A stretch of DNA of 64,000 nt from Variovorax sp. 770b2. GTDB taxonomy: Bacteria > Pseudomonadota > Gammaproteobacteria > Burkholderiales > Burkholderiaceae_C. The notes under the pieces were generated by a model. The model saw nothing but the letters and a program-made list of their open reading frames with translations. It was not told the DNA's origin and did no database searches. The translations under genes were made by a program, and so were the position numbers. The stretch is from assembly GCF_900115685.1 (NCBI RefSeq), contig NZ_FOXJ01000005.1:255594-319593 (forward strand). Reading direction: 5' to 3'. The number at the start of each line of letters is the position of its first letter. Positions within the stretch are counted from its first letter, which is position 1. Below, one piece after another: positions 25,027 through 32,928 of the stretch.

Positions 25027-25113
25027 GGGGAGGCTCCGGGCTGGGGATGACGGGCAGCGGGCTTTGTGCGACGCTTGCCGCGGGTTCTACTTCATTCTCC
25101 GACGACGACCTTC

Positions 25114-25722
25114 ATGACCGCCTCCCACCGCCGCCCCGTTCCGCTCGCCAAGGCCTATCGCCTCCTGAACCACGGCCCCACCGTGCTCGTGAGCGCCGCG
25201 CATGGCGGGCAGCGCAACATCATGGCGGCCGCGTGGGCGATGCCGCTGGACTTCGATCCGCCCAAGGTGGCCGTGGTGCTCGACAAGAGCACCTGGACGC
25301 GCGTGCTGCTCGAAGGCGCGGGCACCTTCGCGCTGCAGGTGCCCACGCGCGCGCAACTCGACCTGACGGAGGCACTGGGCAACAGCTCGGGCCGGGAGAT
25401 CGTCGAAACCTCGGGGCGCGACAAGTTCGCCGCGTATGGCCTTCAGACTTTCGCCGGCACGGCAACCGATGCGCCGCTGCTCGAAGGCTGCGCGGCCTGG
25501 CTCGAATGCCGTCTGTTGCCCGAGCCGCCGATCCAGGAGCGCTACGACCTCTTCCTCGGCGAAGTGATCGCCGCGCAGGCCGATGTGCGCGTGTTCGCCG
25601 ACGGGCGCTGGAACTTCACCGGCCATGACGACCTGCGCACGCTGCACCACGTGGCAGGCGGGCACTTCATCGTCGATGGCGAGGCGGTGGATGCGCGGCC
25701 ACTGCCGCCGGTGCAGCGCTAG
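25114..25722 (+). CDS. Flavin-reductase-like FMN-binding protein
   Basis: A 202-residue split-barrel protein of the flavin reductase (DIM6/NTAB) type: PTVLVSAAHGGQRNIMAAAW followed by DFDPPKVAVVLDKSTWTR matches the FMN-binding strands of that family. It could reduce flavin for a partner oxygenase or bind FMN directly; no partner is adjacent. ATG 25114 is preferred to an in-frame start at 25066, which lies in poorly coding sequence. Confidence 0.82.
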   Translation: MTASHRRPVPLAKAYRLLNHGPTVLVSAAHGGQRNIMAAAWAMPLDFDPPKVAVVLDKSTWTRVLLEGAGTFALQVPTRAQLDLTEALGNSSGREIVETSGRDKFAAYGLQTFAGTATDAPLLEGCAAWLECRLLPEPPIQERYDLFLGEVIAAQADVRVFADGRWNFTGHDDLRTLHHVAGGHFIVDGEAVDARPLPPVQR

Positions 25723-25852
25723 CTGGCGCGTCGGCAAGGCCAGCGTGGCTTCCGGCACCCAGGGGCGAGCAGGACGGCGGCGCCGATCGGCAGGAGAGGA
25801 GGCCGCGTTCGCACATGCGGGTGGCGAAAGTGCCGGCCATGCCTGACCCGTC

Positions 25853-27394
25853 TCAAGGGTAGTAATAGCCGGCGGTCAGTCCGATCGATGCGTACGCGCT
25901 GCGTCCGTGGATCCCGATGTAGACATCGCCGGGCGGGGGATTGCTGATCCCGACGGATTCGTTGCTGCCGTTGACGTAGGGGCGCTGGTCCCAAGCTGTC
26001 AGCGACGGGAGTCCGCCGAAGCGGACGTACATGTCGCCATCGCCACCGCCGACGGGGCCGGTCATGTCGATGTTCAACTGCCTGACGCCTGGGGGCACTG
26101 TGAGCCTGTAGTAGCTCCAGCTGCCGGTGTCGCCTGCCAGGCCTTGGACGGCCCGGTTGTCCACGAGCTGGGTAATGGGTGGCCGGGTGTCCATCTTGAA
26201 GGTGCGCACCATGGCGTCCCATCCAGTCCCGGGGCCGTCGGCAGGCGAGCCGCTGGTCCATGCCACTGCAAAATTTCCCACCGGGTCCATTGCCAGATGC
26301 GGGCTGGATGCTGGTTGAATCAGAGGCGGGTCGACTCTCGATTCGTTGGTGATCGGCGTTCCATCGCCGTGGAATTGTCTGGCCGCCAATGCAGAGTCCG
26401 GGCCACCGCCGATCACGCCTTTTGGTGCGACCCACGAAACGACAAAATCGCCATTCTCCGCAATTGCCGCGGTGGGCTCGGAATAAAAATCGACAAGGCT
26501 TTGATTGACTCGCGTACTTCCGTTTCCGGTGGGATTGCCATTCGCGTCGAAGGCCCGGGCATAAACGATATAAGTGGAATTCGACCCATTGGGAAAGGCA
26601 TTGGTCCAGACGACGACGGATTTCCCTCCGGGTTCCATGGCAATACTGCCGGCCATATGCACTCCTGTCGAGGCATGGCTGGCGACAATGACCGGAGTCA
26701 GCGCAACACCTGCGCGGCTGAAGCGCTGCATCACGCTATAGGCCGGTGCCGAAGAACCGGCTCGGCTCGTCCATAGCAATGCGATATTTCCGGCACTGTC
26801 CGTGGCAATTGAATTGGGGCCGGAGAGCGTATCCACGGGACCCGTTGCAACGATGATTTCAGGGCCGATTGGCGTTCCGCTGGTATTGAATCTCCTGATG
26901 GCAAGATTTCGGGGAACATTGAATACGTTGGGGTACGAATAGGCTACGGTCATATTGCCATCCGTATCCATGCTGGCAGCCGCATTCAATGAATCGGGGG
27001 TCGGGCTGAAATTGGACAGCAGATTTCCGCTCCTGTCATAGGCCATGACCATTCCGGATATTCCGGTTTGACCCGCCAGAACGAAATTGCCGGTGCGGTC
27101 GACGGAGAGTTTCGAATATGTTGGAGGAAGTTGGATTTGCTGTTTTGTCAGAAAAGGCGATCCCGATGACTTTATTCTTTGGGCGTACGTGGCATTTGCT
27201 GCGCCATCTCTCCAGATGAGGAGTTTTTCTCCGTTGAATCCTGCGGCGAACAAACCGGACGTTTGATTGCCGGCCGTGTCGGTGTTCACCATGACGGGAT
27301 CTCCGAGCGGCACCGCCTGCCCGGCCGGCGCAAAGACCAGTCCGGGCAGGCAGGCCAGCGAGATCCAAAGTCGTTTCAGCAAGGGATGAGGCAT
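25853..27394 (-). CDS. Secreted protein with C-terminal PPC-like domain
   Basis: A 513-residue exported protein with a signal peptide (MPHPLLKRLWISLACLPGLV, cut near GQA). The middle is made of recurring short segments with an (A/S)xDxxGNxxVxW flavour (TDSAGNIALLWTSRAG, MDPVGNFAVAWTSGS), suggesting a beta-propeller or stacked beta repeats. The last 95 residues (WSYYRLTVPPGVRQLNIDMTG, DMYVRFG, GDVYIGIHG) match the pre-peptidase C-terminal domain of secreted hydrolases. Codon use is visibly less GC-rich than that of the neighbours, hinting at acquisition. AAGGA precedes ATG 27394. No catalytic domain seen. Confidence 0.75.
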   Translation of the reverse strand: MPHPLLKRLWISLACLPGLVFAPAGQAVPLGDPVMVNTDTAGNQTSGLFAAGFNGEKLLIWRDGAANATYAQRIKSSGSPFLTKQQIQLPPTYSKLSVDRTGNFVLAGQTGISGMVMAYDRSGNLLSNFSPTPDSLNAAASMDTDGNMTVAYSYPNVFNVPRNLAIRRFNTSGTPIGPEIIVATGPVDTLSGPNSIATDSAGNIALLWTSRAGSSAPAYSVMQRFSRAGVALTPVIVASHASTGVHMAGSIAMEPGGKSVVVWTNAFPNGSNSTYIVYARAFDANGNPTGNGSTRVNQSLVDFYSEPTAAIAENGDFVVSWVAPKGVIGGGPDSALAARQFHGDGTPITNESRVDPPLIQPASSPHLAMDPVGNFAVAWTSGSPADGPGTGWDAMVRTFKMDTRPPITQLVDNRAVQGLAGDTGSWSYYRLTVPPGVRQLNIDMTGPVGGGDGDMYVRFGGLPSLTAWDQRPYVNGSNESVGISNPPPGDVYIGIHGRSAYASIGLTAGYYYP

Positions 27395-27849
27395 GGATTC
27401 CTTCTTTCCAAAGTTGTGATTGCCACGATGGGCTCTTCGACGGATGGACGGGTCGAAGAAAGACAGGTCGCTGGTTTCGTCCGGATCGGCGCATCGATGC
27501 GTCGCGACACCCCGTATCGCCGGCGGACCCTCCGCACCCCGAATGGCTTCCCCAGGCGCCAGCGTATGCCCCACCGGCCTGCGAGATCGTGAAATCCTGG
27601 TCGATGAAGTCGCTGCGCAGAGGGACTTGTCGTTCGCGTTCCACACCGAGTTCCCGGGGCGGCCTGGGTACCAGGACTTTGGTTTGCGGGTGTGGGCTTC
27701 CTGTCATCGATTTTCAGTAGCGCCACCTGACCGTTGCGGTTGCGGAAGGCAAGCGCTTCGACGCGTTGCTGCCGCGCAGGATTCGGCGCCGCCATCGCGC
27801 CGCGCGATGCGCCGAGCCTCGAACACACCTTGCCGCTGGCGCTGGCGGT
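27395..27849. other. 455-base stretch with no convincing gene
   Basis: This gap between the PPC protein and the CAAX-type protease holds no ORF with a believable start, domain or family match. A minus-strand stretch around 27560-27660 translates to DQDFTISQAGGAYAGAWGSHS-like sequence that has a protein-like feel, so decayed coding sequence is possible, but I cannot name a parent. The part next to 27394 should contain the PPC gene promoter. Confidence 0.4.
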
Positions 27850-28653
27850 TCAGGGCCCGCGCTTGCGCGCCTTGGGCGCCACCAGCATGCGCCGCAAGGC
27901 CAGCGTGCCCACGACGGCCGCCACCACGACCAGCAGCACGGTCCACACCGTGTCCGCCCTCGACGCGTCCGTGGGCCAGTCGCCGACGAACAACGTGCCG
28001 GTGTTGTAGGTGGCATGCAGCGCGATGCACGGGATGAGCGAGCGGGTGCGCTCGTAGAGCCAGCCGAGCACCAGGCCCAGCACCAGCCCGACGAGGAACT
28101 GGTAGATGTTCAGGTGCGCGGCCCCGAACAGCACGGCTGAGCCGACGATGGCATGCCAGCGCGCATAGCGCTGCAGGAAGCCGCGCAGCACGATGCCGCG
28201 AAACAGCATCTCCTCGAGCAGCGGTGCCACGACGCACACCGCCAGCGTGGCGGCGACGCTGCCGTCGGCCATGCGGCTGAACAGGGATTCTTCCCACGGC
28301 GAGAGCGGCGCGACCAGCACCAGGAGGTTGAGCGCCGCGATCACCGTCATCATCAGCGCCGGCACGAGCAGCAGCGCCGGTGGCACGACCGTCGTCAGCG
28401 TGGTTCGCACGGAAATCGGCGAGGGGTGGAAGAGCTGGCGGTACGTGAGCTGCTGGTAGTGCATCACCACCGCGAACACGCAGCCGTTGCCCAGCACCGT
28501 GGAGAGCACGCCCAGCTGCATGCCGTTCAGCCCGAGCCAGCCGTTGGCGTCGCGCAGCGCGGCACCCACGACGAGTTCGCAGAGAAACAGCGCCACGAAC
28601 AGCAGGACGGCCTGCACGGCGGAGGGAAAGGCCGTGCTTTTCGGGGAGGGCAT
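27850..28653 (-). CDS. CPBP-family intramembrane glutamic protease (CAAX protease/Rce1-like)
   Basis: A 267-residue polytopic protein with about eight hydrophobic segments. The three ABI/CPBP motifs are intact: EEMLFR at 147-152, FGAAH with His180, and HATYN at 213-217. Family members cleave membrane-embedded or prenylated substrates, or act in bacteriocin immunity. ATG 28653 (MPSPKSTAF) is preferred to an upstream in-frame ATG at 28734 because of the GGAGGG ahead of it. An isoprenylcysteine-methyltransferase-like gene lies just upstream on the same strand. Confidence 0.87.
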   Translation of the reverse strand: MPSPKSTAFPSAVQAVLLFVALFLCELVVGAALRDANGWLGLNGMQLGVLSTVLGNGCVFAVVMHYQQLTYRQLFHPSPISVRTTLTTVVPPALLLVPALMMTVIAALNLLVLVAPLSPWEESLFSRMADGSVAATLAVCVVAPLLEEMLFRGIVLRGFLQRYARWHAIVGSAVLFGAAHLNIYQFLVGLVLGLVLGWLYERTRSLIPCIALHATYNTGTLFVGDWPTDASRADTVWTVLLVVVAAVVGTLALRRMLVAPKARKRGP

Positions 28654-28753
28654 GAAGTGGGCGCGGAGTGTGCGGTGGGTGGGGGCGGGGAAGGCCGCGC
28701 ATATTACCGTCGCCCCGCCATAGAACGGACGCATCCCGCGCCCGAATGGCCAA

Positions 28754-29314
28754 CTACAGCACGAACGGAATGAAGCGCCGCGTGCGGCGCATGTAGTCGC
28801 GGTAGGTGTCGCCGAAATGCGAGATGCATTCCTTCTCGTCGCTGAGCGCGGTGAGCACCAGCAGCAGCGTGGCGGCCAGCACCAGCGCCAGCGTGAGCCA
28901 GGTGAACTGCTTGAGGAAGGCGCCCCAGGCCAGCAGCATCAGCGCGGTGTACATCGGGTGGCGGATGTAGCGGAAGGCGCCGGAGGTCACCAGCGAGGAG
29001 GTCTTCTCGAAGCCGTAGAGCGCGGGGTCGTCATTGCGCGCATCGCTCGGCTTGCCCTTGGCCTTGAGCAGCCGCACCGCGTGGATCGGCAGCCAGATCG
29101 ACAGCGCCAGGAATATGCAGGAAAGAATCTGCGTCACCGAGAACGGATCGACATGCCACACCGGCAGGTTCACCACGATCAGCACCAGCATGCATTCCCA
29201 CGCGAAGAAGCGGTAGAAGCCGTGCGAGCCGGGCTGCCGCAGCGGGCCGCGCGAGACGTACAGCAGGGCGGCGGTGCCGGCGACGAGAAGAAGGAGCTGG
29301 AGCCAGAAGAGCAT
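28754..29314 (-). CDS. Isoprenylcysteine carboxyl methyltransferase-family membrane protein
   Basis: A 186-residue membrane methyltransferase with about five helices. The ICMT/PEMT SAM-binding motif is RYIRHPMYTALMLLAWG (RHPMYT at 118-123), with a conserved acidic C-terminal segment EKECISHFGDTYRDYMRR. Bacteria lack prenylated CaaX proteins, so the real substrate is unknown; small-molecule or lipid methylation is likely. It lies 100 bases upstream of the CPBP protease gene on the same strand. Confidence 0.85.
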   Translation of the reverse strand: MLFWLQLLLLVAGTAALLYVSRGPLRQPGSHGFYRFFAWECMLVLIVVNLPVWHVDPFSVTQILSCIFLALSIWLPIHAVRLLKAKGKPSDARNDDPALYGFEKTSSLVTSGAFRYIRHPMYTALMLLAWGAFLKQFTWLTLALVLAATLLLVLTALSDEKECISHFGDTYRDYMRRTRRFIPFVL

Positions 29315-29344
29315 GGCGGCCGAATTTACACGCGCCGCCCGCCT

Positions 29345-30103
29345 TCAGCCAGAGATAGAAAACCCGCCATCGACCGGAATCGCGGTGCCGGTCACGTAGT
29401 CCGAGGCGGGGCTCGCGAGAAACACCGCCGTGCCGGCGATGTCGGCCGGCTGGCCCCAGCGGCCGGCGGCGGCGCGGGCCACCACGCGGTCGTACAGGCC
29501 CGGAATCTGGCTGCGCGCGCCATCGGTCAGTTCGGTCTCGAACCAGCCGGGCAGGATCGCGTTGACCTGGATGTTGTCGGCCGCCCACGAGAGCGCGGTC
29601 GACTTGGTCAGCTGCACGATGCCCGCCTTGCTCGCGGCGTAGGCCGGCGCGTAGGGTGCGCCGAAGATCGACATCATCGAGCCGATGTTGATGATCTTGC
29701 CGCCGCCCGCGCGCTGAAGGTGCGGGTGCGCGGCGCGGCTGCACAGGAAGGCGCTCGTGAGGTTGGTGCCCAGCACCTTGTTCCACTCGTCCAGGGACAG
29801 CTGGTCGACGGGTTTGCGTACCGTGGTGCCGGCGTTGTTCACGAGGATGTCGAGCCGGCCGCTGCGCGCGGCCGCTTCGTCGAATGCCTTCTGCACCGAG
29901 GCTTCGTCGCTCACATCGACTTCGAGCGCGAAGCTGTCGCTGCCCAACGCCTTCAGCGCCTCGACCGCAGCGGCCGACTTTTGCGCATTGCGTGCCGCAA
30001 CGATGACGCGGGCGCCGGCCTTCGCAAGGCCTTGCGCCATGCCCAGGCCTATGCCGCCGTTGCCGCCGGTGACGAGCGCGACTTTGCCTGTGAGATCGAA
30101 CAT
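29345..30103 (-). CDS. SDR-family oxidoreductase at the end of the paa operon
   Basis: A classical short-chain dehydrogenase of 252 residues: nucleotide site TGGNGGIG at 12-19, NNAG at 89-92, Ser142, and catalytic Tyr155-Lys159 (YAASK). It resembles gluconate 5-dehydrogenase/KduD-type enzymes and ends with the familiar DGGFSISG. Its ATG overlaps the paaZ stop (TGATG), so it is co-expressed with phenylacetate genes although SDRs of this type are not a standard Paa step. Substrate unknown. Confidence 0.88.
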   Translation of the reverse strand: MFDLTGKVALVTGGNGGIGLGMAQGLAKAGARVIVAARNAQKSAAAVEALKALGSDSFALEVDVSDEASVQKAFDEAAARSGRLDILVNNAGTTVRKPVDQLSLDEWNKVLGTNLTSAFLCSRAAHPHLQRAGGGKIINIGSMMSIFGAPYAPAYAASKAGIVQLTKSTALSWAADNIQVNAILPGWFETELTDGARSQIPGLYDRVVARAAAGRWGQPADIAGTAVFLASPASDYVTGTAIPVDGGFSISG

Positions 30104-32154
30104 CAGGTGGCTTCCGGTTTCTTGGAGACGAGGGTCAGGATATCGTAGCTGGCGACCACCTCGCCCTCCTGGTTCGTCACCTCGACATCCCAGGCCACCA
30201 CGCCCTGGCCCTGGCCGCTCGCGTCCTTCTTGTTGCGGTCGATCTTGCGCTTGCAAGTGAGGCGCGCGCGGATGGTGTCGCCGATGCCCACGGGCTTGAC
30301 GAAGCGCAGCGTGTCCAGGCCGTAGTTGGCGAGCACCGGGCCCGGCGCGGGCGAGACGAACAGGCCCGCCGCCGCCGACAGCACGAAGTAGCCGTGCGCG
30401 ATGCGCTTGCCGAAGGGCGATTCCTTGGCCGCGACCTCGTCGAAGTGCATGTAGAAATAGTCGCCCGAGATGCCGCCGAAGGCCACGATGTCGGCCTCGC
30501 CGACGGTGCGGCGGTGCGTGAGCAGCGAGTCGCCGATGCGCAGGTCCTCGAAGTAGCTGCGGAACGGGTGGACGTCGCTCTCGCGCACGGCCGCGCCGCG
30601 CACGTGTTCGCCGGTGATCGCAGCCAGCATCGTCGGCGAGCCCTGCACCGCGGCGCGCTGCAGGTAGTGCTTGACGGCGCGCAGGCCGCCGAGCTCTTCG
30701 CCGCCGCCCGCCCGGCCGGGGCCGCCGTGCTTCAACTGCGGCAGCGGCGAGCCGTGGCCAGTCGATTCGACGGCGGCCTCGCGGTCCAGCACCAGCAGGC
30801 GGCCGTGCCATGCGGCGGCCACCGGAATGGCCTTGGCCGCGATGGCGGGGTCGCGCGTGACCAGCGTGCCGACGAGGCTGCCGCGGCCGCGTGCGGCCAG
30901 GGCCAGCGCTTCGTCGATGCCGTCATAGGGCATCAGCGTGCTGACGGGGCCGAAGGCCTCGACGTCGTGCGCGGCGTCGTGTTCCAGCGGCTTGCGGCTC
31001 AGGAGCAGCGTGGGCGCGAAGAAGGCGCCTTCGGCCACGCCATCGCCCACTGGCGAGAAGCCGTCGCGCTCGCCGTAGACCAGTTCGGCGCCCTGCAGCA
31101 GCGTGGCCACGCGCTCGGCCACGTCGGCCTGCTGCGCGTGCGAGGCGAGGGCGCCCATGCGCACCTCTTCGCGCGACGGATCGCCGATGACCGTCTTTGC
31201 CAGGCGCGCGCGCAGGCGCTCGGCCACCGCATCCAGGTGCTGGCGCGGCACGATCGCGCGGCGGATCGCGGTGCACTTCTGGCCGGCCTTGGTGGTCATC
31301 TCGCGCGCCACTTCCTTCACGAAGAGATCGAACTCCTCGTCGTCGGGCGTCACGTCGGGCGCGAGGATCGCGCAGTTGAGCGAGTCGGCCTCGGCGTTGA
31401 ACGGGATCGACTGGCGCACGATGTTCGGATGCACGCGCAGCTTGGCCGCGGTGTCGGCCGAGCCGGTGAAGGTGACCACGTCCGGCCCTTCGAGGCGATC
31501 GAGCAAATCGCCCGTGCCGCCGATCACCAGCTGCAGGCTGCCCTCGGGCAGGATGCCCGACTGCACGATGAGCCGCACGGCCGCCTCGGTGAGGTAGCTG
31601 GTGGCCGAGGCCGGCTTGCCGATGCACGGCATGCCGGCGAGGAAGCTGGGCGCGAATTTCTCGAGCAGGCCCCAGACCGGAAAGTTGAAGGCGTTGATGT
31701 GCACCGCCACGCCGCCGCGCGGCACCAGGATGTGCGTGCCCGCGAAACCGCCCTTCTTGCCGAGCGAAAAGGCCGGGCCTTCGTGCACGAGGTTGCCCGA
31801 GGGCAGCTCGTTGGAGCCGATGCCGGCATAGGCGCTCAGCGTGCCGGCGCCGCCTTCGATGTCGATCCAGCTGTCGGCGCGCGTGGCACCCGTGTGGGCC
31901 GAGACGGCGTAGAGCGTTTCCTTGTTCGCGGCGAGGTACTTGGCCAGCGCCTTCAGGCGCTCGGCGCGCTGCTGGAAGTCCAGCTTCATGAGCGCGGGGA
32001 TGCCGGTGCGGCGCGCGTACTGCAGCGCTTCGGCGAAGTCGATCGCCTCGGCATGCGTCGCGGCCACGGGCTTGCCGTTGACGGCGCTGCGCAGCTGCTG
32101 CGCGCTTTCCTTGCCGATCCAGCGGCCGGCGATGTAGCTTTGAAGGGTGGTCAT
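30103..32154 (-). CDS. paaZ: Phenylacetate degradation bifunctional protein PaaZ (aldehyde dehydrogenase / oxepin-CoA hydrolase)
   Basis: PaaZ hydrolytically opens oxepin-CoA and oxidises the resulting semialdehyde. The 683-residue protein has an N-terminal aldehyde dehydrogenase domain with Glu255 (FNAEADS) and the nucleophile Cys294 (AGQKCTAIRR), then a C-terminal MaoC-type hydratase domain from about residue 540 (GDSLLTHRRTVGEADIVAFGGISGDYF). Full length and both domains intact. AAGGA precedes ATG 32154. It follows the transporter genes and ends the core paa run with the SDR. Confidence 0.95.
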   Translation of the reverse strand: MTTLQSYIAGRWIGKESAQQLRSAVNGKPVAATHAEAIDFAEALQYARRTGIPALMKLDFQQRAERLKALAKYLAANKETLYAVSAHTGATRADSWIDIEGGAGTLSAYAGIGSNELPSGNLVHEGPAFSLGKKGGFAGTHILVPRGGVAVHINAFNFPVWGLLEKFAPSFLAGMPCIGKPASATSYLTEAAVRLIVQSGILPEGSLQLVIGGTGDLLDRLEGPDVVTFTGSADTAAKLRVHPNIVRQSIPFNAEADSLNCAILAPDVTPDDEEFDLFVKEVAREMTTKAGQKCTAIRRAIVPRQHLDAVAERLRARLAKTVIGDPSREEVRMGALASHAQQADVAERVATLLQGAELVYGERDGFSPVGDGVAEGAFFAPTLLLSRKPLEHDAAHDVEAFGPVSTLMPYDGIDEALALAARGRGSLVGTLVTRDPAIAAKAIPVAAAWHGRLLVLDREAAVESTGHGSPLPQLKHGGPGRAGGGEELGGLRAVKHYLQRAAVQGSPTMLAAITGEHVRGAAVRESDVHPFRSYFEDLRIGDSLLTHRRTVGEADIVAFGGISGDYFYMHFDEVAAKESPFGKRIAHGYFVLSAAAGLFVSPAPGPVLANYGLDTLRFVKPVGIGDTIRARLTCKRKIDRNKKDASGQGQGVVAWDVEVTNQEGEVVASYDILTLVSKKPEAT

Positions 32155-32178
32155 GGAAGTCCTTGAACGTCTTGGGGT

Positions 32179-32928
32179 TCAGGCGACGGCGGGTTCCGCG
32201 TTGCGGTTGCCGATGCCCAGGTAGGTGTCGATGATTCGCTGGTCGTGCAGCAGCTCGCGCGCATTGCCTTCGAGCGCCACGGCGCCCATCTCCAGCACGT
32301 AGGCGCGGTCGGCCACCTGCAGCGCGGCGCGCGCGTTCTGCTCCACGAGCAGCACCGAGACGCCATGGCTTCGCAGTTGCGAGACCACGCGCAGCACCTC
32401 GCGCACGACCAGCGGCGCGAGGCCCAGCGAGGGCTCGTCGAGCATCAGCAGGCGGGGCCGCGCCATCAGCGCGCGGCCGATGGCCAGCATCTGGCGTTCG
32501 CCGCCCGAGAGCGTGGAGGCCATCTGCGGCTTGCGCTCGCGCAGGCGCGGGAAGATGGCGAACACCTCCTCCATGCGCGCGCGCTGGTCGCGCTTGCCCT
32601 TGCGCCACTGGTAGAAGCCGCCGAGCAGCAGGTTGTCTTCGACCGACATCTCGCCGAACAGCTCGCGCCGCTCGGGCACGAGCGCCACGCCGCGCGCGAC
32701 CATGGTCTCGACACCGGGACGCGCGATGCGTTGGCCCGAGAGCGTGAGCGCGCCTGTCGAAGGCAAGAGGCCCATCGCCGCGCACAGGAGCGTGGTCTTG
32801 CCCGCGCCGTTGGGGCCGATGACGGTGACGATCTCGCCTTCGTTCACATGCAGGCGCACGCTGTGCACCGCTTCCACGGTGCGGTAGGCGACGCAGAAGT
32901 CCTGGAGTTGGAGGAGGGGAGCGGTCAT
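32179..32928 (-). CDS. HAAT-family ABC transporter ATPase, LivF-like
   Basis: A 249-residue ATPase of the branched-chain amino acid/amide uptake family: Walker A GPNGAGKT at 38-45, signature LSGGERQMLAIGRALM, Walker B LLMLDEPSLGLAP, C-terminal YLG motif. It overlaps the permease-ATPase fusion gene by four bases. Its place inside the paa operon suggests uptake of phenylacetate or a related aromatic acid rather than branched-chain amino acids (inference). Confidence 0.92.
   Translation of the reverse strand: MTAPLLQLQDFCVAYRTVEAVHSVRLHVNEGEIVTVIGPNGAGKTTLLCAAMGLLPSTGALTLSGQRIARPGVETMVARGVALVPERRELFGEMSVEDNLLLGGFYQWRKGKRDQRARMEEVFAIFPRLRERKPQMASTLSGGERQMLAIGRALMARPRLLMLDEPSLGLAPLVVREVLRVVSQLRSHGVSVLLVEQNARAALQVADRAYVLEMGAVALEGNARELLHDQRIIDTYLGIGNRNAEPAVA

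Noticed and set aside
27420..28037. Open frame in the 455-base gap, overlapping the CAAX-protease gene
   Set aside because: Composition is shadow-like, no domain is visible and it overlaps a well-supported gene on the other strand.
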